From assembly GCA_964058845.1 (NCBI GenBank), contig CAXKVR010000038.1, positions 1-64,000 of the forward strand: a stretch of 64,000 nucleotides of DNA. Direction: 5' to 3'. How positions within the stretch are numbered: the first letter of the stretch is position 1; every line of letters begins with the position of its first letter. Source of the DNA: Carex sylvatica (taxonomy: Eukaryota; Streptophyta; Magnoliopsida; Poales; Cyperaceae). This document shows positions 24,001 through 35,500 of this stretch, piece after piece. The notes under the pieces are model-generated. The model made no database searches. It saw only the letters and a program-made list of their open reading frames with translations, and was not told where the DNA came from. A program made the position numbers and the translations under genes.

Positions 24001-25756
24001 AACCTAGGGATCATTATTGAGTGCCCTATAAAACATGAGGAAATTCTGAACCCATACACCCCCCATCTTCTTCAAAAGATGACCACAGTGCATTTATTTT
24101 CCACCATTTCTAACTGTATAAACAGAGAACAAAAGAATGGTAGTCCAAGAACTCTTTAAAGAAATTAGGGGATAGATTTATGGCGCGGTACCCATGGAAT
24201 TATGCTTACATTTTTTTTGACCCCATTTTAATATAAATTCATTACCTGAGACTCGAGGATCGAAGTCAACTTCATCTCTCTTTTCAAGCAATCTAATTGA
24301 ATTCTCTTTTCATTTACTCGGCCACGTAGCTCTGAGATTCCAATTGAAGCTCCATAAAGCTCTTTCTATTTAAAACCAACAAAAACCATATATTTCACTA
24401 TTTGAGGTTCTTTGCATGTGAACTTGGTGTTAGCAATATGGTCATGAGCAACTAAACAATTAGTGTGCCAATTGATACCAAATCACCAGGATAAATTGCA
24501 TAGTCTAGTCTAGCATTTAATTGCGGCATGCATATTGCTCAGCAGAGATGATGCTAGCCTCCTTTTGCAATTAGGAGGAAGCCTAAATGGGAACAAATAT
24601 CAACATTTATCTTATTATATTAGAAAACTGGAATCACGCATGCACACACACACATGAAAGTTATTTATGGTAACTTTTGCCAGATGTCGTATTCAATCTA
24701 AGAACTCTAGTCGTAGTAAGCTAAACTGTGCCGGGAATACGCAGTAAACCATGTCAGTTTTACTATCACAAAAATGAAACCAATTTGACAAAAACAATAA
24801 AGAAACAATAATACCTCCATCCCAAGCATTTTAGTCTTTGTTGAAGCACCTGCCTCTGCATTCATAAATTTCAGTTGTATTAACCTGTTATTCAACAACT
24901 TCAGACTATGTGCTTCTTCTTCCGCTTTTTTCCCTTTTTTTATTTTTTTTACTTCTAACCCTCCTCTTATAACTGACGGTTGTGGTGGTTTCCGTGAGAT
25001 CACCCTCCTTGTTTCCATCCCCATGGCCTTATCATTCTCAAATCCCATTGTTTGAGAACCAGAAAGGCTTGAATTCAATGACCGGCATACCAACGGGTTT
25101 GAAGCCCGACAAGAAGACTCCACACGAGACAATGATGACCTCAGATCAGTAGCTGTTCCTGCCCGGTTTCTCATATTGGTACCGGTTATAGGAGGGCTAC
25201 TGCAAAAACTACTGCTTTGTGTGCCACTGCTACAGCTATCCACACTGCAAGTTTCAACATCTGACCCACAATCATCCTCAGGTCTTGCTGGGCGTGGGGA
25301 GGCTGGTGCCCGTTTTGGTCTCACCGGGTTCCGCATCTTAGGTGAGAAACTGGGCGTGCCTGGCCTAGGCCGCCTTCTAGAGTCCTCAGGAGGGCGGGAT
25401 TCAGCATCAGACTTCTCATCAAACAGTTTGTGTACAACTCGACTGTTAGGCGGTCTAGCTTCAGAGGTGAAGTAGAATGTTCCGTTAGCGGATCTGGATT
25501 GGTGTAAGGGGGTTGGGCGGCGGTTCTCATCAGTCGATTCAGTCTCGGATTCAGACCCATTCTCGGATCCAGATCGGGAAGGGGTTCTTCTGGGAGAAGG
25601 ATTTGCCCCTGGTCGAGGGCTGGGGCTAGGGTTTCGAGGGGTAGAGAGGTATCTCGAGCTCACCTCACGGAACCCACGGCGAGCCCTTCGAGCAACAGTG
25701 GACGGAGGAGGTGGTTGTGGCGTAGGTGGTAGTGGAGGATTCGCTGAGGTGGCCAT
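21054..25756 (-). CDS. QWRF7-like: QWRF motif-containing protein, 6 exons, 479 aa
   Basis: Exons in transcript order: 25756-24815, 24365-24246, 23227-23111, 22764-22675, 21952-21845, 21116-21054; all GT-AG and all phase 0. The N-terminal ~270 residues are basic and rich in Ser/Pro/Arg, as in the QWRF (DUF566) family including EDE1 and AUG8. Residues ~280-314 carry HSLKLLNNRLIQLKFMNAEA, where the signature reads QLKF (294-297) instead of QWRF. The conserved C-terminal helices follow: LYGASIGISELRGRV, KREMKLTSILESQ, LDDWDTVESNQDEYLSG, ECG-like EDCGNLLAVS, and LRSTLIQLKQ. Family members bind microtubules, some as the augmin subunit 8, in spindle/phragmoplast and cortical arrays. The short length fits QWRF7-like members. 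The start is supported by the MATSANPPLPP opening after an AT-rich leader. Confidence 0.9.
22371..22590. repeat. Tandem duplication (~125-bp period) in QWRF intron 4
   Basis: Blocks GGCTTTCTGCAAAT, CATTTTTGTTGTTACGGGT and AAATATCAAATTAGTTTACA occur twice, from ~22371 and ~22496, with few differences. It lies in intron 4 of the QWRF gene, away from splice sites. Neighbouring TTGGAATAGTGAAT repeats (22300-22370) recall the subterminal repeats of the MITE at 8568-9062. Confidence 0.75.
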
Positions 25757-26559
25757 GAATTTCCTTTCGTTAAGGATTTATACTCTCAGAATTAAGTTAG
25801 CCTTCTCTGATCAAGATAAGAAGACCTAATTTCGGAAAGAGGGAAATCCCATTTAAAACAATAGAGGTTTTTGCTGATAATGATCTCCGAATTAGGGTCT
25901 GGATCGAGAATAGAGAGTGTGTTGATTTCCTCGGATTTGTTTCTTTTCAGAGAGAAGGGTTTAAAGTGCATTGTTCGAATATCTTTAGGGATAAATTGAA
26001 CTTGAGACACTGTCGGTGTACGCAGTTATATCTCTGATATGTGGGGTCGAAATAATAATCGATTGGGAATCGCTGTGGACCGCTTCACGTCATTGTACGG
26101 CTCACGAAAAGTCGTATGGACATGGCTTTTGAATGGTGTGAATAACTTACCGGCCACCTTTAAAAGATAGTGGTATCTTTAAATTGCTAAGCATACTCCG
26201 AGTTCATACAAGGTCTCAAATTCAAAAGAGTAACGGTCGGATTGGAATTCGCAACGGATCAAAGAACAGATTATATTTACTTTATTTTACTATAGGCCCC
26301 ACGAGAGTTGATTGCTTGTCGTACTCCTCGTCTTCATATTTTAGTCCGCCTAGAATCTAGATGCTTTTTTTTGTTCAAACAGTACTTGAAGTCTTGAACT
26401 ATCCTTCCGGACATTGATTGTCAACTGCCATTCTCAAAATGCAATTCAGTATAAAACTGAGAAATAAAATCTGTTGCATGTATCGCCTTGCTCCTCGATT
26501 CCTCTCTTCATCTTTCCTAAAATGAGTTCGCTTTCTTTATTGCATTGACTATGGAACTC
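25757..26559. promoter_or_regulatory. Upstream region of the QWRF gene
   Basis: Reads as promoter and leader of the minus-strand QWRF gene; there is no other gene until the LTR-like insertion at 26560. The minus-strand open frame at 25792-26010 has no recognisable content. I could not identify a specific TATA or element. Confidence 0.4.
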
Positions 26560-27065
26560 TGTTGCCATCTCGCTTTTAAGTCATGATTTATTTTTTAGTG
26601 ATGGAGAAAATTTACAAGTCCATCATCAATTCATCATACTGTGTTCATCAGAATTTAACTCTGTTAATTAACAGATAGAACTTACAAATTACTTCGTTAA
26701 TCTTCGTGCAGAAGCGGATCTTATGAGCATAACAGTATTACTGATTCTGTAAGGAATCACAAGCCGAACCCGGAAGCCTTGCGTTTTTCACGACCTAAAA
26801 CCTTCAAGTCTTAACAGAGTGTTCTCGGTGCTCTATGTCTTTTCTCTCTTTTAATTGGCTATCACTATTCACACGTTTTTCTTCTGTTAGAGAAGAGACA
26901 GAAAGATAGATGTTTATATAAAGAACAATGCACCTCTTCATAAAAGGTCTGAACCTCTTCATAAAGGATCTGCACCTCTTCATAACGGGTCAGCACCTCT
27001 TCATAATGGGTCAGGTAATAAATTCGAATTTTTCATAATGGACGAACCAATTAATAAATCCAACA
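26560..27065. mobile_element. Probable solo LTR (506 bp) with 5-bp TSD
   Basis: Begins TGTTG and ends CAACA, flanked by AACTC at 26555-26559 and 27066-27070. It contains a TATA-like TTTATATAAAG near 26917 followed by a 24-bp tandem repeat. There is no internal retrotransposon domain on either side, so a solo LTR is the simplest reading. Caveat: AACTCTGTT also occurs at 26657, which would give a 404-bp alternative with the same right end. Superfamily by termini: Ty1/copia-like. Confidence 0.55.
26931..27017. repeat. ~24-bp tandem repeat, about 3.5-4 copies
   Basis: Units of the form CACCTCTTCATAANGGGTCNG follow the TATA-like site of the LTR at 26560-27065, where the R/U5 region would be. Copies differ at a few bases. 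Confidence 0.85.
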
Positions 27066-27390
27066 AACTCAAAAGTCAAAACCTCCTAAATTCAAGTAGT
27101 TACCATCAATGTAAGTAACTATTAGTTGGATTCCATAATATAATTCTCTAACTCTAAGCGTGCAATGCTTGATTTTTCTCTCGGGGAATCCCGTCTATTT
27201 GGTCTATCTAGGAGTGATTGAAAGGTATGCTTCAAACCAAGTTTGTGAGTAAATTGACTACTCATAAGCCTATTATAAGGATCAACAGTCAGTCGAGTAA
27301 TTTGCAATCAAAAAAAGATTAGGCGATTGAATATCTTCTCCTGTAAAAAAAATTTAAGTAAAACAATTCACTGTCCTTGTAAAAAAAATT

Positions 27391-27625
27391 TGAAAGTTTC
27401 AAATTCATTTAGCACAAAGTCAAGCGGTAAAAAAAATGAACATTTTATAAGTTATTTTATGTATTCATTTATCAATATTTTTTTTACTGCTTGATCTTGT
27501 ACTAAATGAATTTTGAGAATTTCAAAATTTTGCATGTCCATGCATTACTCATGAAGTCGATGGATTTCAACAGGTTGGTTTCAGCATTTGAAGCCAATTC
27601 GATAGACTTTCAAAGTTGTACTCAC
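27391..27625. repeat. Foldback repeat family B, degraded copy
   Basis: Inverted arms (TTCATTTAGCACAAAGTCAAGC at ~27400 and its diverged complement at ~27490) surround an AT core. The flank AATTTTGCATG ... AATGAAGT/CATGAAGTCGATGG ... TTTCAAAGTTG matches the right half of the larger foldback at 39688-40083. The LINE at 27695 inserted just beyond it. Confidence 0.55.
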
Positions 27626-27694
27626 CAACTCCTCTTAGTAAGCACATCACACCCTAGCTTTGCTCTTTTTATTGACTCATGTCATAGCTTTGTT

Positions 27695-29552
27695 GCAAGC
27701 CCAACCAGAAATAGTTAAAGCAGCTTGGTGGGCTATGAAATATTTTGAAGTTGTTTCTGGCATTAGAATAAATTTTGAGAAAACTGAGATGTTCCCAATT
27801 AACTTAGAACCACATAACTCTCTAGATATTGTTTTTAGATGCAAGTGGAGATTTTTTCCAATTATTTACCTAGGCTTACCATTACATAATAAGAAACTCG
27901 TTGTAGCTGATTGGAACTTTCTCGTAGATAAAATAGAGCAAAAATTGCAACATTGGAAAAGTAGTATGCTTTCTAGTGGGGGGAGGCTCACTTTAGTTAA
28001 TTCTGTATTATCATCTATCCCCCTTTATACCCTTTCTATTTACAAAATTTCTAAAACTATACTCCTTAGAATAAACAAAATTAGACGAAAATTCTTATGG
28101 CAAGGCACTGCTGCAGGTAGGAAAAAATATTACTTAGTTAATTGGTCGAAAGCTTGTCTGGCTCAACAACAAGGTGGTATGGGTATTCTCAATTTATTTT
28201 TTATGAATATCTCCTTAATTCTCAAATGGTGGTGGAAACTCAAAACTAACTCCAATTCTAGTATATGAAAAACAGTTATTCTATTTAAATACTATACTAA
28301 TAGAGAAACATTGTCTTCTTTTTGGTCTACCATCATGCAATATGAGTACATAGGTTGAATGAGTGTTTGCTATGAACCAGGGATACATACATCCATTACT
28401 CTTTGGCAAGACATTTGGCATGGTAATTGTACTTTAGCTACTAGATTTTCTCAACTTTATAGATTGTGTAGCAATAAAAATATTTTGCTAGCTGTAGCTA
28501 TTCAAACACAAGGCAGAAGAGTGTGTTTTCAGGATATATTGACTGGAATCCTTAAACAAGAATGGGCTGCAATTTTATACCTCCTTAGTCAGAGTTCTTT
28601 TACATATCTCACTGACAAAATTGCTTGGAGATGGGAGGTCTCAGGGAATTTTTCAGTCCAATCTCTTTATAATACGTTGAATTGTAGAGGAATTATGCCT
28701 CATCTGAATTCTTTGTTATGGTGGAAACTCCCAATACCCCTTCCCCCCCCCCCCCCCCCCCTCCCCCCCCCAAAAAAAAAAAATTCATATTTTTATATGG
28801 TTATTACACTCCAACAGAATATTAACTAAAGATAATTTTCTTGCTAATTGTTGGTTTGGAGATGCTACCTGTCTTTTTTGTGCACAAACTGAAACAGTAG
28901 CTCATTTGTTTCTAACTTGTCAATTAACTCAAACTGTTTGGTTTTGAATAGGGCACAGCCAAGCACATTTCTCCAACTGGACTTCATGTGATCATATTGT
29001 CCATTTTGCTGTTACTTTGCCTAAACCACAACAGACTGCCTTTCTCTTAGTTTATAGTGCCCTGTGCTAGACACTATGGAAACACCGAAATGACCTGATT
29101 TTTAATAAGATTAATTCAAAATCTGCTAGGGCTTTAATTTTACTCATAATATCTCTGGTTACCTATTGGACATGAACTATTGCAAAGAAGGTCAAGGATG
29201 TTACGACTTTTTGGCTCCCACAGTATTTGGATGAGATTCTCGTGTTCCATTTCCCCTGGAGAAGCAGTGCCAGTAGACCTTGACACCCCAGCAGAAGAGT
29301 AGGATGGAGACTAGCAAGCAATGCACAGAATATACCATCGTTGCCGATTGTAGTTATCATGTCTAGTGGCTTATCTTTAGATTTACTTGTTTTTGTTGAT
29401 CAGCCTTGGTGTTGGTTTATATCCGTTTGTTTAGTTACTAGGTGTGGTGGTATATGGTACCCTATTTGAGTCCCTTTTGTCAGAAACAATGCTGATGTAA
29501 CTTAACTTTGTTTCGTTAACATGAAACGGGCTTTTTAGCCTTTTATCCAAAA
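27695..29552 (+). mobile_element. 5'-truncated L1-type LINE, 16-bp target duplication, pseudogenised
   Basis: Flanked by a perfect 16-bp duplication ATGTCATAGCTTTGTT (27679-27694; 29553-29568), typical of target-primed integration. The insert starts inside ORF2: the end of the reverse-transcriptase region (YFEVVSGIRINFEKTEMFP, YLGLPLHNKK, HWKSSMLSSGGRLTLVNSVL, KIRRKFLWQG), then the zf-RVT module (ITLWQDIWHG, WRWEVSGNFSVQSLYN, CLFCAQTETVAHLFLTCQ) and a C-terminal WKHRNDLIFNK. It is broken by several stops and by a poly-C/poly-A tract at 28746-28783. The 3' end is a GGCTTTTTAGCC hairpin followed by TTTTATCCAAAAA. No promoter or ORF1 is present. Confidence 0.92.
28746..28783. repeat. Poly-C then poly-A tract inside the LINE
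   Basis: About 27 C, with one T interruption, followed by ~12 A, in the middle of the zf-RVT coding region between WWKLPIP and FYMVIT-like frames. It may be real slippage or a sequencing/assembly artefact. It disrupts alignment of the two halves. Confidence 0.9.
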
Positions 29553-29568
29553 ATGTCATAGCTTTGTT

Positions 29569-30718
29569 TATAAATCTTGTATATAGGTATGCTACCTTGG
29601 TCCTTGGGTTAAGTTTAGATTTGCTAGGTAATAGTCAAATTACATTTAGACATTACCAGACCAAACTGGTTCAATATGGCAATATATATTGTTCAAGGTT
29701 TTCTTGCAGTGTAATAATCAACTAATCTTTGATCTCATAAGTTAGAATCTTCTTTTTTTGAAGGTTAAATGGCAAGAAGTCACCCAATAATATATTGATA
29801 AAAAAGAGTTATTTATAGTTCCAAATAAAATTTTACAGTATTAACTCAACACTTAATTAGTAAATAAAACACTAATAAAAACTGCAAAAGAGCGGGCTTA
29901 TCATAAGTGCCCATTCTTTTTTTCACTAGTTTCTCCCTAACAGTTATTTTTCCAGCATATGGCTTCTTGTACCGCTTCATCTATTAATTTGTGCACTCGT
30001 TGGCTTTCCTGTGAGAATATCCTATGATTCCTCTCATTCCACAGATCCTGTTAGAATCTTCAATGTCATCTCCATTTTTTTTCAAATTTTGTTTGAATTT
30101 TCCCATTTAAAATCGCACCTGCTAAAAAATAATTACTTTCATTCCTTAAGTTACAGTCACCTGACACAAGATCGAGCCGGTGTTGCGATAACAATCCGTG
30201 TTGGGTTGACATCAACTTCAATCATATCAATTAAATCATAAGCTAAGCTAACATAAGTATCGATAATAAGAGATGAAGCCATCAGAAAATTCTGATACCA
30301 GAAGCAACATTTGCTGGTTTTACGTCAATTTTCAGCTTATCATCATTGAATAAATCACCTCTTATTGGATATATTTCTCCTTTTCAATGTATATGCGGAC
30401 TGTATGATCTATAACTAACGGATCAAATCATATAAAAAAAAGTCACTAAAAGAACATCAGTTGATCTGATTTGAATAGTTCGTTTTAAAATCGAACAGTT
30501 CGACCTTAAGTAACAAGGATAGATACGGATATTCTTTGAATTATATTGGATGTCCACGGACATTTCGCTGTGCGTCTCTCCAGTCTCCTCACTGTTTTTC
30601 TTTGATTTATACCGAATTTTCTTCTGAGTATTTTCGACAACGATAATTGTGCAGATGGATGTGTAGCAGATAGAGCATAGTGAAGTAGTGAACTAATAGG
30701 GAGGATAATAGCTAGATC
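29569..30718. other. Intergenic region, no gene seen
   Basis: AT-rich sequence between the LINE and the solo LTR. The small open frame 30011-30241 has no recognisable content. No tRNA, domain or clear repeat boundary was seen. Confidence 0.45.
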
Positions 30719-31595
30719 TGTTGGGGAATCATAAATGTCAAATAATTACGTCTTCTCTAGAGATCAAACAATTACATCTCATCTAGAGGTCAAACAGTTA
30801 CACTCCGGAGAAGAAGAAACAATTCACCACCTTAACCTAAGGACCGTCCTATGTCAAAGAGACTCAAAACATAAATTATAAGTGCGGAACATAATACCTA
30901 ATTCCATGTCGTTTGTCATGGAATAACCAAAGCCATAGCAGAGCAAGCCGTCTCTGTGAGCACGAGACAAGTCTTCAATGGCAAGAAGTCATTCTTTCAT
31001 TTTGTCGTCGGATAGAGGAATAAATCTTCCAAGACAGCAAGGTGTGGCCCTTGAGAAATCATCTCCATATTTTCTAATAGATTTCTCTTCTCTGTTCTTT
31101 GATGGTGAAAGAAGAAGAGAAGACACACAGAACTGTATTTTTTTAAGAGAAAAATATATATTCAGTTTCTGTACTTTTCTTAGTTACCTTGTGCCTTGAG
31201 GACCAATCCTTATATATAATAACATTTTTGGTTATCTGCCAATTTGAAAAATGTATAATGAGTTATGCATCAAAACCGTGCTGGTGCATCAAAATATGTG
31301 CAACTGCATCGATATTCGTGCAGACAACACAACCCTCCATAGATGCAGATTTTCGACTTCTGAAAAGATACTTTTCTGAATTGCAAATTTCTAAATCAGT
31401 CCATCAATGATTTGATTTTTGCCTAAATTGTTCTACACATTTATGAACCACATCCTAATGAATATATTAATTATCTATTACCTTATTTGATCACTTTAAT
31501 TGACAATTATATATGACAGTAAACAATCCATAATTAGATTACATATACGCTCAATGTTAGTATTAAATCTAACGAAGTTGACAATAAATCCAACA
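30719..31595. mobile_element. Solo LTR, Ty1/copia-like (877 bp), 5-bp TSD
   Basis: Starts TGTTGGGGAATC and ends AATCCAACA, giving perfect TGTTGG/CCAACA inverted ends, with the target duplication AGATC at 30714-30718 and 31596-31600. A TATA-like TCCTTATATATAA near 31208 fits a U3/R boundary on the plus strand. There is no primer-binding site, polypurine tract or polyprotein next to it, so it is a recombined solo LTR. The open frame 30978-31199 inside it is not considered a gene. Confidence 0.85.
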
Positions 31596-31600
31596 AGATC

Positions 31601-32560
31601 TTGATATGTTCGACAACTTTATCCTTGCTTTGAAAAGGCCACCCAAAACCCAATGCTCGTGGCAGGCAGGCGTAGGCCTCACCATGACCAATTTTCCATT
31701 CAGTCGTGTGGCGATAGGAACCCATATAGTTTGTTTAACACGATATTGTATGCACTTTTCTAAACAAAATATAAGATTTTATTATCCTAAACTAAATCAA
31801 AGTATTCACTCTAAAATTGACAGATCGGATCAAATCTAATTTGAAATCAGATTACTTTTTTATGTAAATTTAATCCATTCGTATTTAATCGTATTGTGTA
31901 ATTTGAAGTCGTTGAAGCTTGAGCAATACTTTGGTATTCAAGCTCTGTAAAATTAAAAAACTTCTGAATTACCAACCATAATAGTGCTGCTATCGCAGAA
32001 TTCAGAGTTAGGATGTCCTGCACAAGAACCATTTCTACAAATCAAGATCGTCTCTAAGATGATGACTTGAAACAGTCCGAAACCCAAACGAGATCTCAAC
32101 TATAACATCTGTCATGCAAATTGATATAAAGCCACAAAAAAACAATCGAACGTCAACTTAGACATGACACCAACCTGGATCATAAAAGATGATCTAGGCC
32201 CAGGCAAGCAAACAACCATTTTCTTCGCCTCCTGGAAAATTAGATATGCGTCCTGCATTTGGGCTGAGAGAACTCTCATATTATTAGTATTTTATCCTGG
32301 TTTTGGTCAATGTCGGGGGAGGAGGTTTTAAATACTTAAATGCTTGCCAGAATGATTACAGAACTACATTGATAAAAAAAATTAAAAAAAAAATCTAAAA
32401 ATCATTTCTTTTAATAAAGAAAATAAGAGACATTTTTCAATATGAAGCTAATCTGAGATTTTGTGAGGTATCTAAGTTATGTATATACAAACAATATTGC
32501 CTATGTCTTTTTTCTTTCAGCTATAAGTGGATTGACCTCCTGGTTTTCATGATATTTGCA
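31601..32560. other. Intergenic region / NHX 3' flank
   Basis: Sequence downstream of the NHX stop codon (minus strand). The part nearest 32560 is presumably 3' UTR. Small open frames at 31534-32032 have no recognisable content. Confidence 0.4.
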
Positions 32561-35500
32561 TTAAAGATCGTAGAATCCACCTCTCCTGGGTTGTTGAGAG
32601 CCACCTGAGTTTTAATTAAAAAGGGGCATGAGTTAAGATAAATTGTGCCTTCAGTGATAATGGTTTTTAACATATCAGGACAGCAACAAGCAAACCAGAA
32701 CCTCCAAATTTGCTCTCCCATCTGTGTGTTTGGTATAGTTGTGCCTTCCTACTTGCAACTTTTTTTTTTTGGAAGACAGTGATATCAAGGCTCACTATAT
32801 TTACTAGAAACATTATATAAGCAAAGCCACATTTATTTATTTTTTTGATAAAAAGGCTGGCCCATCTTCATTGAAGAGAGTTAACTTACATGCAGAGTCA
32901 TAATGTTTTGCTAAAAAGAAACTAGAGATACCCTACACATACTGTCTAGCTGTATAAACAAAGCCACATAGCTGAGCAAAGTGCTGAACTCCATTTGCAA
33001 TTTTTGTTAATGGGGTTTGCTTAAATTAAACTTTTCTAGTTGCGTGTAGACTTGGATTAATAGTCTTGTGAAATTTAGTTATACCCGGGCTAAGCCAAAA
33101 GTGTAAGCAGAGGGAGGCAATTTAGAAAAAAGGATAAGTAATCCAGTATTTTAATCTTCCATTAATTTCGAAAGATAATTATTTGGTATAAAAAATCAAA
33201 GGACCCAAAGTCACAAGGGGCGGTGTGTAACGGTAAAACACAAAAGAAACATTGAGAGGAAGAGAGTACCAAAATCTTCTAAATCATCATCGGTTTGGCT
33301 TGTGAAAAATGGAGTGAGGAAATTCTTATCCAGCTCACTGAACGATGTCGCACTGCAACCCAACAGTTAAAAAATGGTAAGCATTAATGTCAGGATCAGA
33401 GAAAGAGGGGAGGGAGGAAGGGACAGAGAGAGAGAGAGAGAGAGAGAGACGTCTTATGGAACTCCTTGAGTTTTGTCCTCAAATTGCTTTGAGATGAAGC
33501 ACCTTCCTCGAAAGTCGGGGACACATACCCATCATGATGTTCCTCGTAGCTCTGCACAAAATAATAAAAAAGAAGAGTGCATGCAACTCTGTTCAGATTA
33601 AATGTGATCAGTGAAAAATTAAGATAGATATGAAGTTGCCATATGGAAATATATGACCAAATTACATAGCAACAGAAGAAGGGAAAATTACAATTTCGTC
33701 AACCTAGAATTATAGATTGAAGAAAAAAGCTGATTTTTCCCTTGTTTGATTTGGCACTGAACTTTTATTTGGTTCATAACACTTCTAAATCTTTTGTATC
33801 AGGTTCAACTGTCCCCTTGTCTCTATTAAGATTTATTAATTGGTAGTCCAAATCATTCAGTAAACTCTTGAACCAAAGCCATCAGCTAGAATGCCAATTA
33901 GACTAGACCAAAATGAACCAGTTCCAAAGGTTCAACTGTCTGCCAAAATCAGAATTGTCATTATTAATGCTTCTGGGAACTCAGTTGCCCAAGCCCGTAA
34001 CATAAAAGTACCACTGCTTGAACTGTTGTTGGATTGAGCAAGCACATTTTCCATGTGAAAAGAAGAAAGCACAAAGATTATGTGTAAACTCACTTCCAAT
34101 TCATTATTGGGACCATCACCCACAACCTCAAGCGCTTCAAGCATAGTTCCAGTCGATCCTCCAATTAACAACACCTAATTGCAAAAAGAAGAAAAAAGGG
34201 TAACTTTACTTTTTCAAGGAATAAGTACTTTCTATATTCTTTATGACCTTTCTAATGTCAGAGAGAGAATAAAAAAGATAAATAACATACAGTCAAAACA
34301 ACAATGGCGGTAGTGGTGCTAAATATTGTTTTTCCATGTCCGTCAGGAAGTTCATGGACAGACTGTAGAGCAAGTGCAAATGCCATGGCCCCTCTAAGTC
34401 CTAGTTACCATCAGAAGACAAAAATTTATGTTGATTTATAAAAACACTAGTACAAATGGGCCCCAAAATTTTAATTGTTTGATCTACATCTAAAGCTTTT
34501 GTCTTATTAAATTCTGACACAGGACAATTGAATTGTTTCATAGTCAGCTTTATTCAATACAAACCCAATCACTCTCTTTACAGTGCTTCATAACATTTTA
34601 CATGATAAAGTCCAGTATCCAGCCTCAAATAATAACTGCAGAGAGTTCAGAATTGAAAACAAACCAACAATGAACAAATCAAAAGAGTTGGAAATTAATT
34701 ACAATTAAGGTGAAAATGGGAAGGGATATTTCAGGGAGAAATTCAAAGATGTGAATTAGATTAGTATGGCATCAATAAATCATTTTCAAAATCTTTAAGT
34801 GTTTATTTGCACTTATTTTAATTATTGAACCGTATCTTTGTTGTTTAACCATCAAGTTACGGTAAACAGCCTCAGACTTGAACAGCCAGTTAAACCAACC
34901 AACCAAACAAATAGATAATAATGGGAATAAAAACAATATAGTAATAAAGATCTGGACTGAGCACAACAGTAAAAAATCCTATAATGTTCTTCTTGATCCT
35001 TACCACTATACCAAAGGGCTTTCTGATGTTTCATAGGAATTTTGCGGTGAGCTGGCCTTACCAAGTTGACTAAGTAAGCACAAGAGAAAACATTTGCAGC
35101 CCTAAGATTTAAAAAAGAAACACAACATTACAAAAATTTAAAAAGAATTTACCAATAAAGTTGATATCACCACTGAAATTGATATATATAAGAAACATAC
35201 CTTGCAATTACTATGAATATCTGTTCAGTGACTAGTCAAAGAAAAAACAAAAATGAAATTTTGACTTAAGTCCCACAAGAATTTCATGTTTCCGCATATC
35301 TCACCCTTAAAAGTGCGCCTATATCAACCTTCACAATCAATTTATTGGGTCTTTAACAAGTATTTCATGTGCATTCCTGAGAAAATCCAATGCATTCACC
35401 CACCAAAAGAAGCAAGTCATTATAAATACATATGAAATTTTCACTTATGCACAACACCCCTACTACCCTTTGGGAAAGAAAAGGATAAAAAGGTGAAAGG

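Noticed and set aside
25176..25475. Plus-strand 99-codon open frame
   Set aside because: Antisense shadow of the Ser/Pro/Arg-rich first exon of the QWRF gene.
30978..31199. 73-codon open frame in the solo LTR
   Set aside because: Inside a well-bounded LTR; no match to gag/pol or host proteins.
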